Of a DNA stretch of 64,000 bases, positions 56,368 to 64,000 are shown piece after piece. Every line of letters starts with the position of its first letter. Positions within the stretch are counted from its first letter, which is position 1. The DNA comes from Azotobacter paspali. GTDB taxonomy: Bacteria; Pseudomonadota; Gammaproteobacteria; Pseudomonadales; Pseudomonadaceae. The notes under the pieces were generated by a model, which saw only the letters and a program-made list of their open reading frames with translations, was not told the origin of the DNA and did no database searches. Location of the stretch: the NCBI RefSeq assembly GCF_042434745.1, contig NZ_JBHLSS010000042.1; one strand, given 5' to 3'. Both the position numbers and the translations under genes were made by a program.

Positions 56368-58827
56368 ATGCGTTTGCTTAAATTCTTCGGCTGGACCCTC
56401 ATCGCCATTTTCAGCAGCCTGCTGCTCGGCCTGAGCGGAGCCTTCCTTTACTTGGGGCCCGGCCTTCCGTCGGTCGACTCGTTGCGCACTATCCAGTTGC
56501 AGATCCCTCTGCGGATATACAGCAGCGATGCCAAGCTGATCGCGGAATTCGGCGAGATGCGCCGGACCCCCATCCGCTACGCGGACATTCCCCCAGACTT
56601 CATCCATGCCCTGCTAGCCGCTGAGGACGATAATTTTGCCAGCCATTATGGCGTCGACCTTGCGAGCCTGATGCGCGCTGCTACGCAATTATTGAGCAGC
56701 GGACATATTCAGACGGGGGGCAGTACCATCACTATGCAGGTGGCGAAGAATTTCTTCCTGACCAGCGAGCGGAGCTTCTCGCGCAAGGTCAACGAAATCC
56801 TTCTCGCCCTGCAGATCGAGCGCGAGCTCAGCAAGGAGGAAATCTTCGAGCTCTACGTCAACAAGATCTACCTCGGCAATCGCGCTTACGGCATCGAGGC
56901 GGCGGCCCAGGTCTACTACGGCAAGTCCATTCGCGAATTGAGCTTGGCGCAGATGGCAATGATCGCCGGCCTGCCGAAAGCCCCGTCGCGCTTCAACCCC
57001 TTGGCCAACCCGGCGCGCAGCAAGGAACGGCGCGACTGGATCCTCGGGCGCATGTACAGGCTCGGGCATATCGACGAGGCGCGTTACCAGCAGGCCCTGG
57101 CCGAACCGGCGGACGCCAGCTACCACATGCAGACCCCGGAGCTGAACGCCCCCTACATCGCCGAACTGGCCCGCGCCGAACTGGTCGGCCGCTACGGCAG
57201 CGACGCCTATACCGAGGGTTTCCGGGTCATCACCACGACGCCCAGCGATTTACAGGAGGCGGCCAACGGAGCCGTGCGCCAGGGGTTGTTCGACTACGAT
57301 CGACGTCATGGCTACCGCGGCCCCGAAGCCCGCCTGCCCGGTGCGGACAGAAGCGCCTGGCTGGAAGAGTTGAACAAGCGGCGGAACATCAACGGCCTCG
57401 AGCCCGCCGTCGTCACCCAGGTCGGCGGCAACTCCATCCGCGTCCTGATGCGCAACGGCGACGAGGAAACGGTGAACTGGGAGAGCATGGCCTGGGCCCG
57501 GCCCTTCATCAGTGCCGACAGCATGGGTCCCAGGCCGCAGCGTCCGGGCCAGGTGGTCAAGCTTGGGGATCTGATCCGCGTCCTGCGCCAGGAAGATGGC
57601 AGCCTGGCCTTCGGCCAGGTTCCCGCGGCCCAGAGCGCCCTGGTTTCCCTAGACCCTCGGGACGGCGCGATCCGCGCCCTGGTGGGCGGCTTCTCCTTCG
57701 AGCAGAGCAACTACAATCGTGCCGCCCAGGCCAAGCGGCAACCCGGTTCGAGCTTCAAGCCCTTCATCTACAGCGCGGCCCTGGACCGAGGCTTTACCGC
57801 CGCCAGCCTGATCAACGACGCCCCGATCGTCTTCGTCGATCCATACCTGGATACGGTCTGGCGCCCCAAGAACGATACCAACACCTTTCTCGGCCCGATT
57901 CGCATGCGCGAAGCCTTGTATAAGTCGCGCAACCTGGTATCGATCCGCCTGCTGCAAAACATAGGCATCGACTATGCCCTGGACTACATCAGCCGCTTCG
58001 GCTTCGACAAGCGCGACCTGCCCCGCAACCTGTCCCTGGCGCTCGGTACAGCCAACCTGACTCCGCTGGAAATCGCCGCCGGCTGGAGCACCTTCGCCAA
58101 TGGCGGCTATCGCATCCAGCCCTATCTGATCGAGCGCATCGAGAACCGCGACGGTAAGCTTCTGTATCAGGCCAACCCGCCCCGTGTCCCCGCGGAAGAG
58201 GCGGCGTCTGTCGAACCCGTCGACGCACCCGAAGCGCCGATCACCGCCGCAGTCCCCCAGCTCGACGCCACTACCTCCGAAGACACCCCGCCCCCGGCTT
58301 CTCCGCTCCCGGAGGCACCCGAGCCGATCGTCGCGGAACGTATCGTCGATGCCCGCACCACCTACATCATGACCAGCATGCTGCAGGACGTGATCAAGCG
58401 CGGTACTGCGCGCCGCGCCCTGGAGATGGGGCGGAGCGACCTGGCCGGCAAGACCGGTACCACCAACGAATCCAAAGACAGCTGGTTCTCCGGTTACAAC
58501 GCCGACTACATCACCACCGTCTGGGCCGGTTTCGACCAGCCGGAAAGCTTGGGCAGCCACGAATATGGCGGCACCGTGGCCTTGCCGATCTGGATGAATT
58601 TCATGAGCGTCGCCCTAAAGGACAAACCACCCCACCTGCAGAGCGAGCCTGAAGGATTGCTGACCCTGCGCATCAACCCCGCCAGCGGTCGCATCGCCTC
58701 GCCCGGCACCCCCGGCGCCATCTTCGAGCTGTTCAAGAACGAAGCGCCGCCGCCCATGGCCAGCGAAGTGGACTCCGGTCAGGGCACGCTGGCGAAAGAC
58801 GCCGCCCCACCGATTGATCTGTTCTGA
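56368..58827 (+). CDS. ponA: Penicillin-binding protein 1A (class A)
   Basis: An 819-residue bifunctional peptidoglycan synthase. N-terminal membrane helix (about residues 8-30), GT51 glycosyltransferase domain with catalytic E86 in AAEDDNF and GGSTITMQVAKN, an OB-like insert (about 320-420), and the transpeptidase with S461-S-F-K464, SRN in YKSRNLVS and K695-T-G in AGKTGTTNE. A Pro/Glu-rich insertion lies at about residues 610-655. Divergent from pilM, the usual Pseudomonas arrangement. A perfect TATAAT lies at 56300-56305, but no clear -35 box. Confidence 0.97.
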   Translation: MRLLKFFGWTLIAIFSSLLLGLSGAFLYLGPGLPSVDSLRTIQLQIPLRIYSSDAKLIAEFGEMRRTPIRYADIPPDFIHALLAAEDDNFASHYGVDLASLMRAATQLLSSGHIQTGGSTITMQVAKNFFLTSERSFSRKVNEILLALQIERELSKEEIFELYVNKIYLGNRAYGIEAAAQVYYGKSIRELSLAQMAMIAGLPKAPSRFNPLANPARSKERRDWILGRMYRLGHIDEARYQQALAEPADASYHMQTPELNAPYIAELARAELVGRYGSDAYTEGFRVITTTPSDLQEAANGAVRQGLFDYDRRHGYRGPEARLPGADRSAWLEELNKRRNINGLEPAVVTQVGGNSIRVLMRNGDEETVNWESMAWARPFISADSMGPRPQRPGQVVKLGDLIRVLRQEDGSLAFGQVPAAQSALVSLDPRDGAIRALVGGFSFEQSNYNRAAQAKRQPGSSFKPFIYSAALDRGFTAASLINDAPIVFVDPYLDTVWRPKNDTNTFLGPIRMREALYKSRNLVSIRLLQNIGIDYALDYISRFGFDKRDLPRNLSLALGTANLTPLEIAAGWSTFANGGYRIQPYLIERIENRDGKLLYQANPPRVPAEEAASVEPVDAPEAPITAAVPQLDATTSEDTPPPASPLPEAPEPIVAERIVDARTTYIMTSMLQDVIKRGTARRALEMGRSDLAGKTGTTNESKDSWFSGYNADYITTVWAGFDQPESLGSHEYGGTVALPIWMNFMSVALKDKPPHLQSEPEGLLTLRINPASGRIASPGTPGAIFELFKNEAPPPMASEVDSGQGTLAKDAAPPIDLF

Positions 58828-58829
58828 TC

Positions 58830-58868
58830 GCAAAAGAAAACCCCGCTTCGAGCGGGGTTTTCTTTTGC
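58830..58868. terminator. Bidirectional terminator between ponA and maeB
   Basis: A perfect 18-base-pair stem with a three-base TCG loop and A/T-rich outer part (GCAAAAGAAAACCCCGCT on the left), usable in both directions for the converging genes. Confidence 0.93.
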
Positions 58869-58881
58869 GCAGGCGCTGCGA

Positions 58882-60150
58882 TCAGCCATTGAACACCTCT
58901 TCCACCGACTGCAGCGGGTAGTGTCGCGGATACGGCAGGGAGGCCACGCCAGTCTCGATGGCGGCACGGGCCACGGCGTCGGACACCACGGTTATCAGCC
59001 GCGGGTCCATGGGCTTCGGAATGATGTACTGGCGACCGAACTCCAGGCCCGACACCCCATAGGCCTCGCAGACCGCCTTCGGCACCGGCAGCTTGGCCAG
59101 CTCGCGCAGGGCATGAGCCGCGGCGATCTTCATCTCCTCGTTGATGCGGGTCGCGCGCACATCCAGGGCGCCACGGAAGATGAAGGGGAAGCCCAGCACG
59201 TTGTTGACCTGATTCGGATAGTCGGAACGACCGGTGGCCATGATCACGTCGCCGCGGGTGGCATGGGACAGCTCCGGGCTGATCTCCGGGTCTGGGTTGG
59301 AGCAGGCGAAGACGATCGGGTTCGGCGCCATGCGCAGCAGGTTCTCCGCACTCAGCAGGTTGGCTCCGGACAGGCCGACGAACACGTCGGCATTGTCGAG
59401 GGCATCGGCCAGGGTGCGTTTGTCGGTCTCATGGGCGAATACCGCCTTGTACTGGTTCAGGTCATCGCGCCCGGCATGGATGACTCCCTGGCGGTCGACC
59501 ATGTGGATGTTCTCGACCCTAGCGCCCAGGCTGACCAGCAGGCGCATGCAGGAGATGGCTGCGGCGCCGGCGCCAAGGCAGGCGATCCTGGCAGTCGGCA
59601 AGGTCTTGCCGGCGATCTCCAAAGCATTGAGCATGCCGGCGGCGGTGACGATAGCGGTACCATGCTGATCGTCATGAAACACCGGGATATTGCATTGCTC
59701 GATCAGGGCGCGCTCGATCTCGAAGCACTCCGGCGCCTTGATATCCTCCAGATTGATGCCGCCGAAGGTCACGGAAATGCGCTTGACGGTGTCGATAAAG
59801 GCTTGCGGGCTCTCGGCATCCACCTCGATGTCGAACACGTCGACGCCGGCGAAGCGCTTGAACAGCACCCCCTTGCCCTCCATGACCGGCTTGGAGGCCA
59901 GCGGGCCGAGGTTGCCGAGGCCGAGGATCGCAGTGCCGTCGGAAATGACGGCGACCAGGTTCGACTTGCCGGTATAGCGGTAGGCCAGTTCGGGATCGCG
60001 GGCGATTTCCCGTACCGGTTCGGCGACGCCGGGGCTGTAGGCCAGCGACAGGTCGCGGGCGGTTTGCGTGGGTTTGGTCAGTTCCACGCTCAGCTTTCCG
60101 GGACGCGGCTGGGCGTGATACTCGAGGGCGGCGGTCTTGAGATCGGACAT
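58882..60150 (-). CDS. maeB: NADP/NAD-dependent malic enzyme, short form
   Basis: A 422-residue oxidative decarboxylase that converts malate to pyruvate and CO2. Seen: YSPGVAEPVREIA (malate-binding tyrosine region), VAVISDGTAILGLGNLG, the metal-binding IPVFHDDQHGTAIV, and the Rossmann motif CLGAGAAAIS. It lacks the C-terminal phosphotransacetylase-like domain of the long MaeB proteins, which is usual in Pseudomonas. NAD/NADP preference cannot be decided by eye. It feeds pyruvate to the dehydrogenase encoded at 8-12.6 kb. The start ATG at 60150 is clear. Confidence 0.94.
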   Translation of the reverse strand: MSDLKTAALEYHAQPRPGKLSVELTKPTQTARDLSLAYSPGVAEPVREIARDPELAYRYTGKSNLVAVISDGTAILGLGNLGPLASKPVMEGKGVLFKRFAGVDVFDIEVDAESPQAFIDTVKRISVTFGGINLEDIKAPECFEIERALIEQCNIPVFHDDQHGTAIVTAAGMLNALEIAGKTLPTARIACLGAGAAAISCMRLLVSLGARVENIHMVDRQGVIHAGRDDLNQYKAVFAHETDKRTLADALDNADVFVGLSGANLLSAENLLRMAPNPIVFACSNPDPEISPELSHATRGDVIMATGRSDYPNQVNNVLGFPFIFRGALDVRATRINEEMKIAAAHALRELAKLPVPKAVCEAYGVSGLEFGRQYIIPKPMDPRLITVVSDAVARAAIETGVASLPYPRHYPLQSVEEVFNG

Positions 60151-60650
60151 AGTTATTAGTTTCCGTTTTTATGGTGTTGCGGCTTGCCAAATGAGCATAC
60201 GGCAAGACAACGAACACCAACAATAGCACTCAGAACCGCACGTCAAGCCCCCTGTCATCCGACTTTTGGCCAATTCCGGACACACCTCTAAAGAGAGTAT
60301 GGGCACTTGCCCGGATCGACTATCGGAACTCTGAGCATAGCGATACCCCCGACACGGCAACCAGCGCCGACGGATCACACACGAAAAGATGCCCTTGGCC
60401 GAGACAGGCAAAGCGAACGGTATGCACGCTCGCCCCGGCTTTACAGCCCGGTCGGTATGGGCTGTGGGTCGGCTACCGGCATGAAGGATCGATATTCGAA
60501 AGTCCATCGGGCACGAGCGGATGGCTCAATGCCTGCCCCGACCTCCGATGACCCGACAATGGGCCGGGCGCACGAGAGCGTCCAGAACATCGGCAAGGCG
60601 TGGGAAGTCGCCGCCGATCACCTGCTCGCGCAGGCAATTCCAGGCAACGG
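60151..60650. other. Intergenic region without a recognisable gene
   Basis: About 500 bases between maeB and the rpmE terminator. The open frames are short and show no known pattern on either strand. From memory, a staphylococcal-nuclease-like gene sits between rpmE and the malic enzyme gene in Pseudomonas; it is not found here. The first 100 bases next to maeB probably hold its promoter. Confidence 0.55.
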
Positions 60651-60655
60651 AAACG

Positions 60656-60684
60656 AAGAAGGCGCCCACGAGGGGCGCCTTCTT
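60656..60684 (-). terminator. Terminator of rpmE
   Basis: An eleven-base-pair stem AAGAAGGCGCC/GGCGCCTTCTT with a seven-base loop lies 44 bases after the rpmE stop; on the minus strand the stem ends in CTTCTT followed by CGTTTCC, a moderate U-rich tail. Confidence 0.8.
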
Positions 60685-60727
60685 TGGCAGACGGAACAGT
60701 CCATCGGACCGCCCCGACCATCGGTGC

Positions 60728-60940
60728 TCACTTGGAGCCGAACACACCGAAACGCTGCTTGAAGCGGTCGATACGGCCGCCGGTGTCGAGCACCTTCTGC
60801 TTGCCGGTATAGAACGGGTGACACTCGGAGCACACATCGATGCCGATGTTCTTGCCCAGGGTGGAACGGGTCTTGATCACGTTCCCGCAACTGCAGGTCG
60901 CCTCGATCTCGACGTAACTCGGATGGATATCGGCTTTCAT
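60728..60940 (-). CDS. rpmE: 50S ribosomal protein L31, zinc-binding form
   Basis: A 70-residue ribosomal protein of the C+ form: cysteines C16 and C18 (CSC) with C37 and C40 (CSEC) bind zinc. N-terminus MKADIHPSYVEIEATCSCG and the C-terminal DRFKQRFG are characteristic. Its divergent neighbour is priA, 174 bases away, as in other gamma-proteobacteria. In many bacteria, zinc limitation leads to replacement of this form by a zinc-free paralogue; none is in the window. Confidence 0.97.
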   Translation of the reverse strand: MKADIHPSYVEIEATCSCGNVIKTRSTLGKNIGIDVCSECHPFYTGKQKVLDTGGRIDRFKQRFGVFGSK

Positions 60941-61114
60941 GGAAAAGTCCTCGACTCTGGCGTACCGCCACCCGACCCAATGCCGGGCACCGTACGGAAA
61001 CAGGCGGCGGATGATACCAGAGCACTACGACGATGCAAGTACACGGGAACGGGAGGTCACGGCCCCGCCCCCACCACCTGCTAAGATCATCGCTCTCCGC
61101 CAAGGACTGCCCGC

Positions 61115-63334
61115 GTGCCCACCCCGATCCTTCGCCTCGCCCTGCCCTCGCCGCTGCGTCGCCTGTTCGACTACCACGCCCCGCCCGGCGTGCCGACCGC
61201 CCGCCTGCGGCCGGGGGTACGCCTGCGCGTGCCGTTCGGCCGGCGCGAGGTAGTCGGCGTACTGGTCGAACTGAGCGAGCACAGCGAAGTGCCGCCCGAC
61301 AAGCTGAAGGCCGCCCTCGAACTGCTCGATCCCTGTCCGCTACTGTTGCCGAGCCTGCTCAGGCTGTGCCGGTGGACGGCCCACTACTACCAGCACAGCC
61401 TCGGCGACACCTTCGGCTGGGCTTTGCCGGCGCTGCTGCGCCAAGGCGAACCGGCCGAGCGGTGCCAGGAGCGATGGTGGCACCTAGCCACAGATGCACG
61501 TCCGGACGATCCGCGCCTGGCCCGCGCACCGCGCCAGCGCGAAGCATTGCAGACCCTCGCCCAGCATCCTCATGGCGTGCCCCAGGCCCTGCTCGGCAAG
61601 CTGAGACTGAACAAGGCCAGCCTCGACCTGCTGCTGGCCAAGGGGTTGCTGCGCACCGAAATACGCCACCACGCCCCGCGTGAACGGCACGGTAGCTGGC
61701 TGCTTCAGGCCGAACTGCCGCTGAACGACGAACAGCGCGAGGCCGTCGAAGCGGTACGCGCCGGCTTCGGCGGCTTCAACGCCTTTCTACTTGCCGGCGT
61801 CACCGGCAGCGGCAAGACCGAGGTCTACTTGCAACTGATCCACCAGGTATTGGAGGCCGGCCGTCAGGCGCTGGTCCTGATCCCGGAAATCAACCTCGGT
61901 CCACAGACACTGGAACGATTCACCCGCCGCTTCAATGCCCGGGTCGCCCTGCTCCACTCCGGCATCGGCGACCGCGAACGCCTGGACGCCTGGCTAGCGG
62001 CCCGCGACGGCGAGGCGGACATCGTCATCGGCACCCGCTCGGCACTCTTCACCCCGCTCAAGCACCCCGGCCTGATCATCGTCGACGAGGAGCACGATGC
62101 CTCCTACAAACAGCAGGAAGGCCTGCGTTACCACGCTCGCGACCTGGCCGTAGTACGCGCCCGGCAGGAGGAGATCCCGGTCCTGCTCGGCTCCGCCACA
62201 CCCTCCCTGGAAAGCCTGCACAACGCCCATGCCGGACGCTACGCCCTGCTCCGGCTCCGCCAGCGCGCCGGCCAGGCCCGTCCGCCGCGCTTCCTGCGCC
62301 TGGACGTGAAAAGCCGATCGCTCGACGCCGGGATCTCTCCGCCCTTGCAACAGGCCATCGCCCGCACCCTCGCCGCCGGCCAGCAGGTACTGGTATTCCT
62401 CAACCGCCGTGGCTTCGCGCCGACCCTGCTGTGCCACGACTGCGGCTGGATCGCCCTGTGCCCGCGTTGCGATGCGCGCATGACCCTGCACCAGCGCCAG
62501 CGCGAACTGCGCTGCCACCATTGTGGCCACAGCGAACGCCAGCCGACCGCCTGCCCGCAATGCGCCCAGGTCGACCTGCGGCCGGTCGGTGCCGGTACCG
62601 AACGCGCGGAAGAACGCCTGGCCACGCTCTTCCCGGATCATCCGGTGCTGCGCATCGACCGCGACAGCACCGCACGCAAGGAGTCGCTGTCCAGGCTGCT
62701 CGCCACCATCCACCGCGGCGAGCCCTGCCTGCTGGTCGGCACCCAGATGATCGCCAAGGGCCACCATTTCCCACGCGTCACCCTGGTGGCAATCCTCGAT
62801 GCCGACGGCGGTCTGTTCTCCGCCGACTTTCGCGCCAGCGAACGCATGGCTCAACTGATCGTGCAGGTCGCCGGGCGTGCTGGGCGCGCCGAAGAGCCGG
62901 GCACGGTGATCATCCAGACCCACCTGGCCGACCACCCGTTGCTGGTCCAACTCGCCGAACAGGGCTACTTCGCCTTCGCCGAGCAGGCCCTCGCGGAGCG
63001 CCGCGCCGCCGGCCTGCCGCCCTTCGCCCACCTGGCCCTGCTGCGTGCCGAAGCGCACCGGCCGGGCCAGGCCGAGGACTTTCTCGAACAGGCCGCCGAC
63101 GAAGCCCGGCAACTGCTCGCCACCCTGCAACTCTCTAGCCTTGAACTGCTCGGCCCGGTGCCGGCGCCGATGGAGCGACGCGCCGGCCGCCATCGCGCCC
63201 AATTACTGCTGCAGGCCTTCGGCCGCGCACCACTTCACCGCCTGCTCGGACCCTGGCTGGTGGCCCTCGAACGGCTGCCGGGCACCCGCACGGTGCGCTG
63301 GTCGCTGGACGTCGACCCGATCGACCTGTACTGA
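61115..63334 (+). CDS. priA: Primosomal replication restart helicase PriA
   Basis: A 739-residue 3'-to-5' superfamily 2 DNA helicase that reloads the replisome at stalled forks. Seen: N-terminal 3'-DNA-binding domain, Walker A GVTGSGKTEVY (about residue 231), DEEHD box, GSATPSLES, a zinc-binding cysteine cluster (CHDCGWIALCPRC, CHHCG, CPQC) and C-terminal helicase motifs with GTQMIAKGHHFPRVT and VAGRAGRAEEPG. The start is GTG at 61115 with AAGGA seven bases upstream. Length matches the family. Confidence 0.97.
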   Translation: MPTPILRLALPSPLRRLFDYHAPPGVPTARLRPGVRLRVPFGRREVVGVLVELSEHSEVPPDKLKAALELLDPCPLLLPSLLRLCRWTAHYYQHSLGDTFGWALPALLRQGEPAERCQERWWHLATDARPDDPRLARAPRQREALQTLAQHPHGVPQALLGKLRLNKASLDLLLAKGLLRTEIRHHAPRERHGSWLLQAELPLNDEQREAVEAVRAGFGGFNAFLLAGVTGSGKTEVYLQLIHQVLEAGRQALVLIPEINLGPQTLERFTRRFNARVALLHSGIGDRERLDAWLAARDGEADIVIGTRSALFTPLKHPGLIIVDEEHDASYKQQEGLRYHARDLAVVRARQEEIPVLLGSATPSLESLHNAHAGRYALLRLRQRAGQARPPRFLRLDVKSRSLDAGISPPLQQAIARTLAAGQQVLVFLNRRGFAPTLLCHDCGWIALCPRCDARMTLHQRQRELRCHHCGHSERQPTACPQCAQVDLRPVGAGTERAEERLATLFPDHPVLRIDRDSTARKESLSRLLATIHRGEPCLLVGTQMIAKGHHFPRVTLVAILDADGGLFSADFRASERMAQLIVQVAGRAGRAEEPGTVIIQTHLADHPLLVQLAEQGYFAFAEQALAERRAAGLPPFAHLALLRAEAHRPGQAEDFLEQAADEARQLLATLQLSSLELLGPVPAPMERRAGRHRAQLLLQAFGRAPLHRLLGPWLVALERLPGTRTVRWSLDVDPIDLY

Positions 63335-63372
63335 GCGCCAGCGCCCGTCGATGGCGGAGGCCGCCCCCAACT

Positions 63373-63657
63373 CCAGGGCAATCGCATGAAATGTCTTTCC
63401 GATACCGAACTGGAAAGATTGTGTGCCTGGTCCACTCCGGCGTGGTCTCCAGATCCGGTGCATCGGCTGCTTTCCGAGGGGGCGGATACTCCCTGTTTCG
63501 CCCCCCCGGCCGAGTCACTTTCTCTTTGCGCGCAAAGAGAAAGTAACCAAAGAGAAAGCGCGCCCGGTCATTCGGCCCCGGCTGCGCCGGGGTTCCCTCG
63601 CTCCGGCGCCGCTCCGAGGGTCGTCGCACAAGGGGCATCCATGCCCCTCGTACGACT
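63373..63657 (-). repeat. Dispersed intergenic repeat, copy C (inverted)
   Basis: The minus strand of this stretch reads like copy A: from the right, GGGAACC..., the GGTTACTTTCTCTTT block, AAAGTGACTCGGC, GCGAAACAGGGA, then ACACAATCTTTCCAG to GCGATTGCCCTGG at 63422-63373. It begins 39 bases after the priA stop. It is diverged from copy A (TTTCTCTTTGCGCGCAAAGAGAAA hairpin in place of TTTTTCTTGGCCAGACAAGAAAAA). It adjoins copy B head to head. Confidence 0.8.
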
Positions 63658-64000
63658 CTCGCCGCCTCCCCGCGGCTCGCCCCTCTACGCGACGCTTGCG
63701 CTCGGCCTTCTGAACGGGAGTCGGGCTCCGGGTTGCCTGAAAGCGCTTTCGCTCTTGCGGCACGACCTGTCAGGCCGCGCCGGATGCCCCTTCAAGAGGC
63801 CGAGCGGAATCGTCGTAAAAGGGGTCGAGCGGCAGGATGCCGCGAGAGCCGCGATGGGCCATGGCATGGATGGCCCTTCGCGGCGGGCCCCTGGAGCGGC
63901 GATGCAGGGAGGGAACCCGGAGCGAAGCGTAGGGCCGGATGAGGGGGTGGCCTTCTTTTGGGTTACTTTTTCTTGGCCAGGCAAGAAAAAGTGACTCGGC
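63658..64000 (+). repeat. Dispersed intergenic repeat, copy B (runs off the window)
   Basis: Same orientation and block order as copy A (18282-18638): GCGGCTCGCCCCTCT, CTCCGGGTTGCCTGAAAGCGC, GGCATGGATGGCCC-type hairpin, GGGAACCCGGAGCGAAGCG, GGGTTACTTTTTCTTGGCCAG, AAAAAGTGACTCGGC. No gene is credible within it; small frames on both strands repeat those in copy A. Confidence 0.85.

Overview
The window is a GC-rich chromosomal segment of a gamma-proteobacterium of the Pseudomonadaceae. The gene order waaP-waaG-waaC-waaF / ilvE / glnE // aceE-aceF and the block ponA // pilMNOPQ-aroK-aroB-(damX-like)-gltB-gltD / hemE is, from memory, that of Pseudomonas chromosomes. The E2 subunit AceF has three lipoyl domains and a DHRVING active-site motif that I recall from Azotobacter vinelandii, so Azotobacter is the most likely genus. 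No rRNA, tRNA, CRISPR array, prophage or intact insertion sequence was seen.

Layout. 1-3.8 kb: LPS inner-core genes on the minus strand (waaP cut by the window start). 3.9-7.9 kb: ilvE and glnE (minus). 8.1-12.7 kb: aceE-aceF (plus). 13.1-17.6 kb: a stress cluster of P2-type cation ATPase, tandem universal stress protein and msrA (plus). 17.7-24.0 kb: an accessory region with a VOC protein, a dispersed repeat, a P-loop NTPase gene truncated by that repeat, a TonB-dependent siderophore receptor, a small antitoxin with a broken toxin, fecR and a fecI-type sigma factor. 24.1-29.4 kb: rlmJ, a LysR/MFS/tautomerase cluster and nhaP2. 29.5-37.4 kb: mscK, selO, a DUF1992 protein, a TSUP exporter, trxC and a second tandem Usp. 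37.4-40.5 kb: a ParA-like ATPase and a divergent LysR/MFS pair. 40.5-61 kb: hemE, gltD, gltB, damX-like, aroB, aroK, pilQPONM (all minus), ponA (plus), maeB and rpmE (minus). 61.1-63.3 kb: priA. 63.3-64 kb: two more copies of the dispersed repeat, head to head.

How the genes fit together. Ammonia assimilation is represented by gltBD (GOGAT) and glnE (control of glutamine synthetase). Central carbon metabolism is represented by the two pyruvate dehydrogenase subunits and malic enzyme. pilMNOPQ encodes the type IV pilus alignment complex and secretin and is followed by two shikimate genes. Envelope genes include the LPS core set, PBP1A and a SPOR-domain protein. Stress and ion functions include two Usp proteins, MsrA, MscK, NhaP2, TrxC and SelO.

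The least ordinary part is 18.2-23.8 kb. The receptor gene changes sharply in base composition between its signalling domain (GC-rich, like the host) and its plug/barrel (AT-rich), as if the barrel had been replaced. A toxin-antitoxin remnant sits between fecR and the receptor. I do not see a wholly new multi-gene system. The best leads are this receptor locus, a strong sigma-54 promoter match in front of nhaP2, and the dispersed repeat family.
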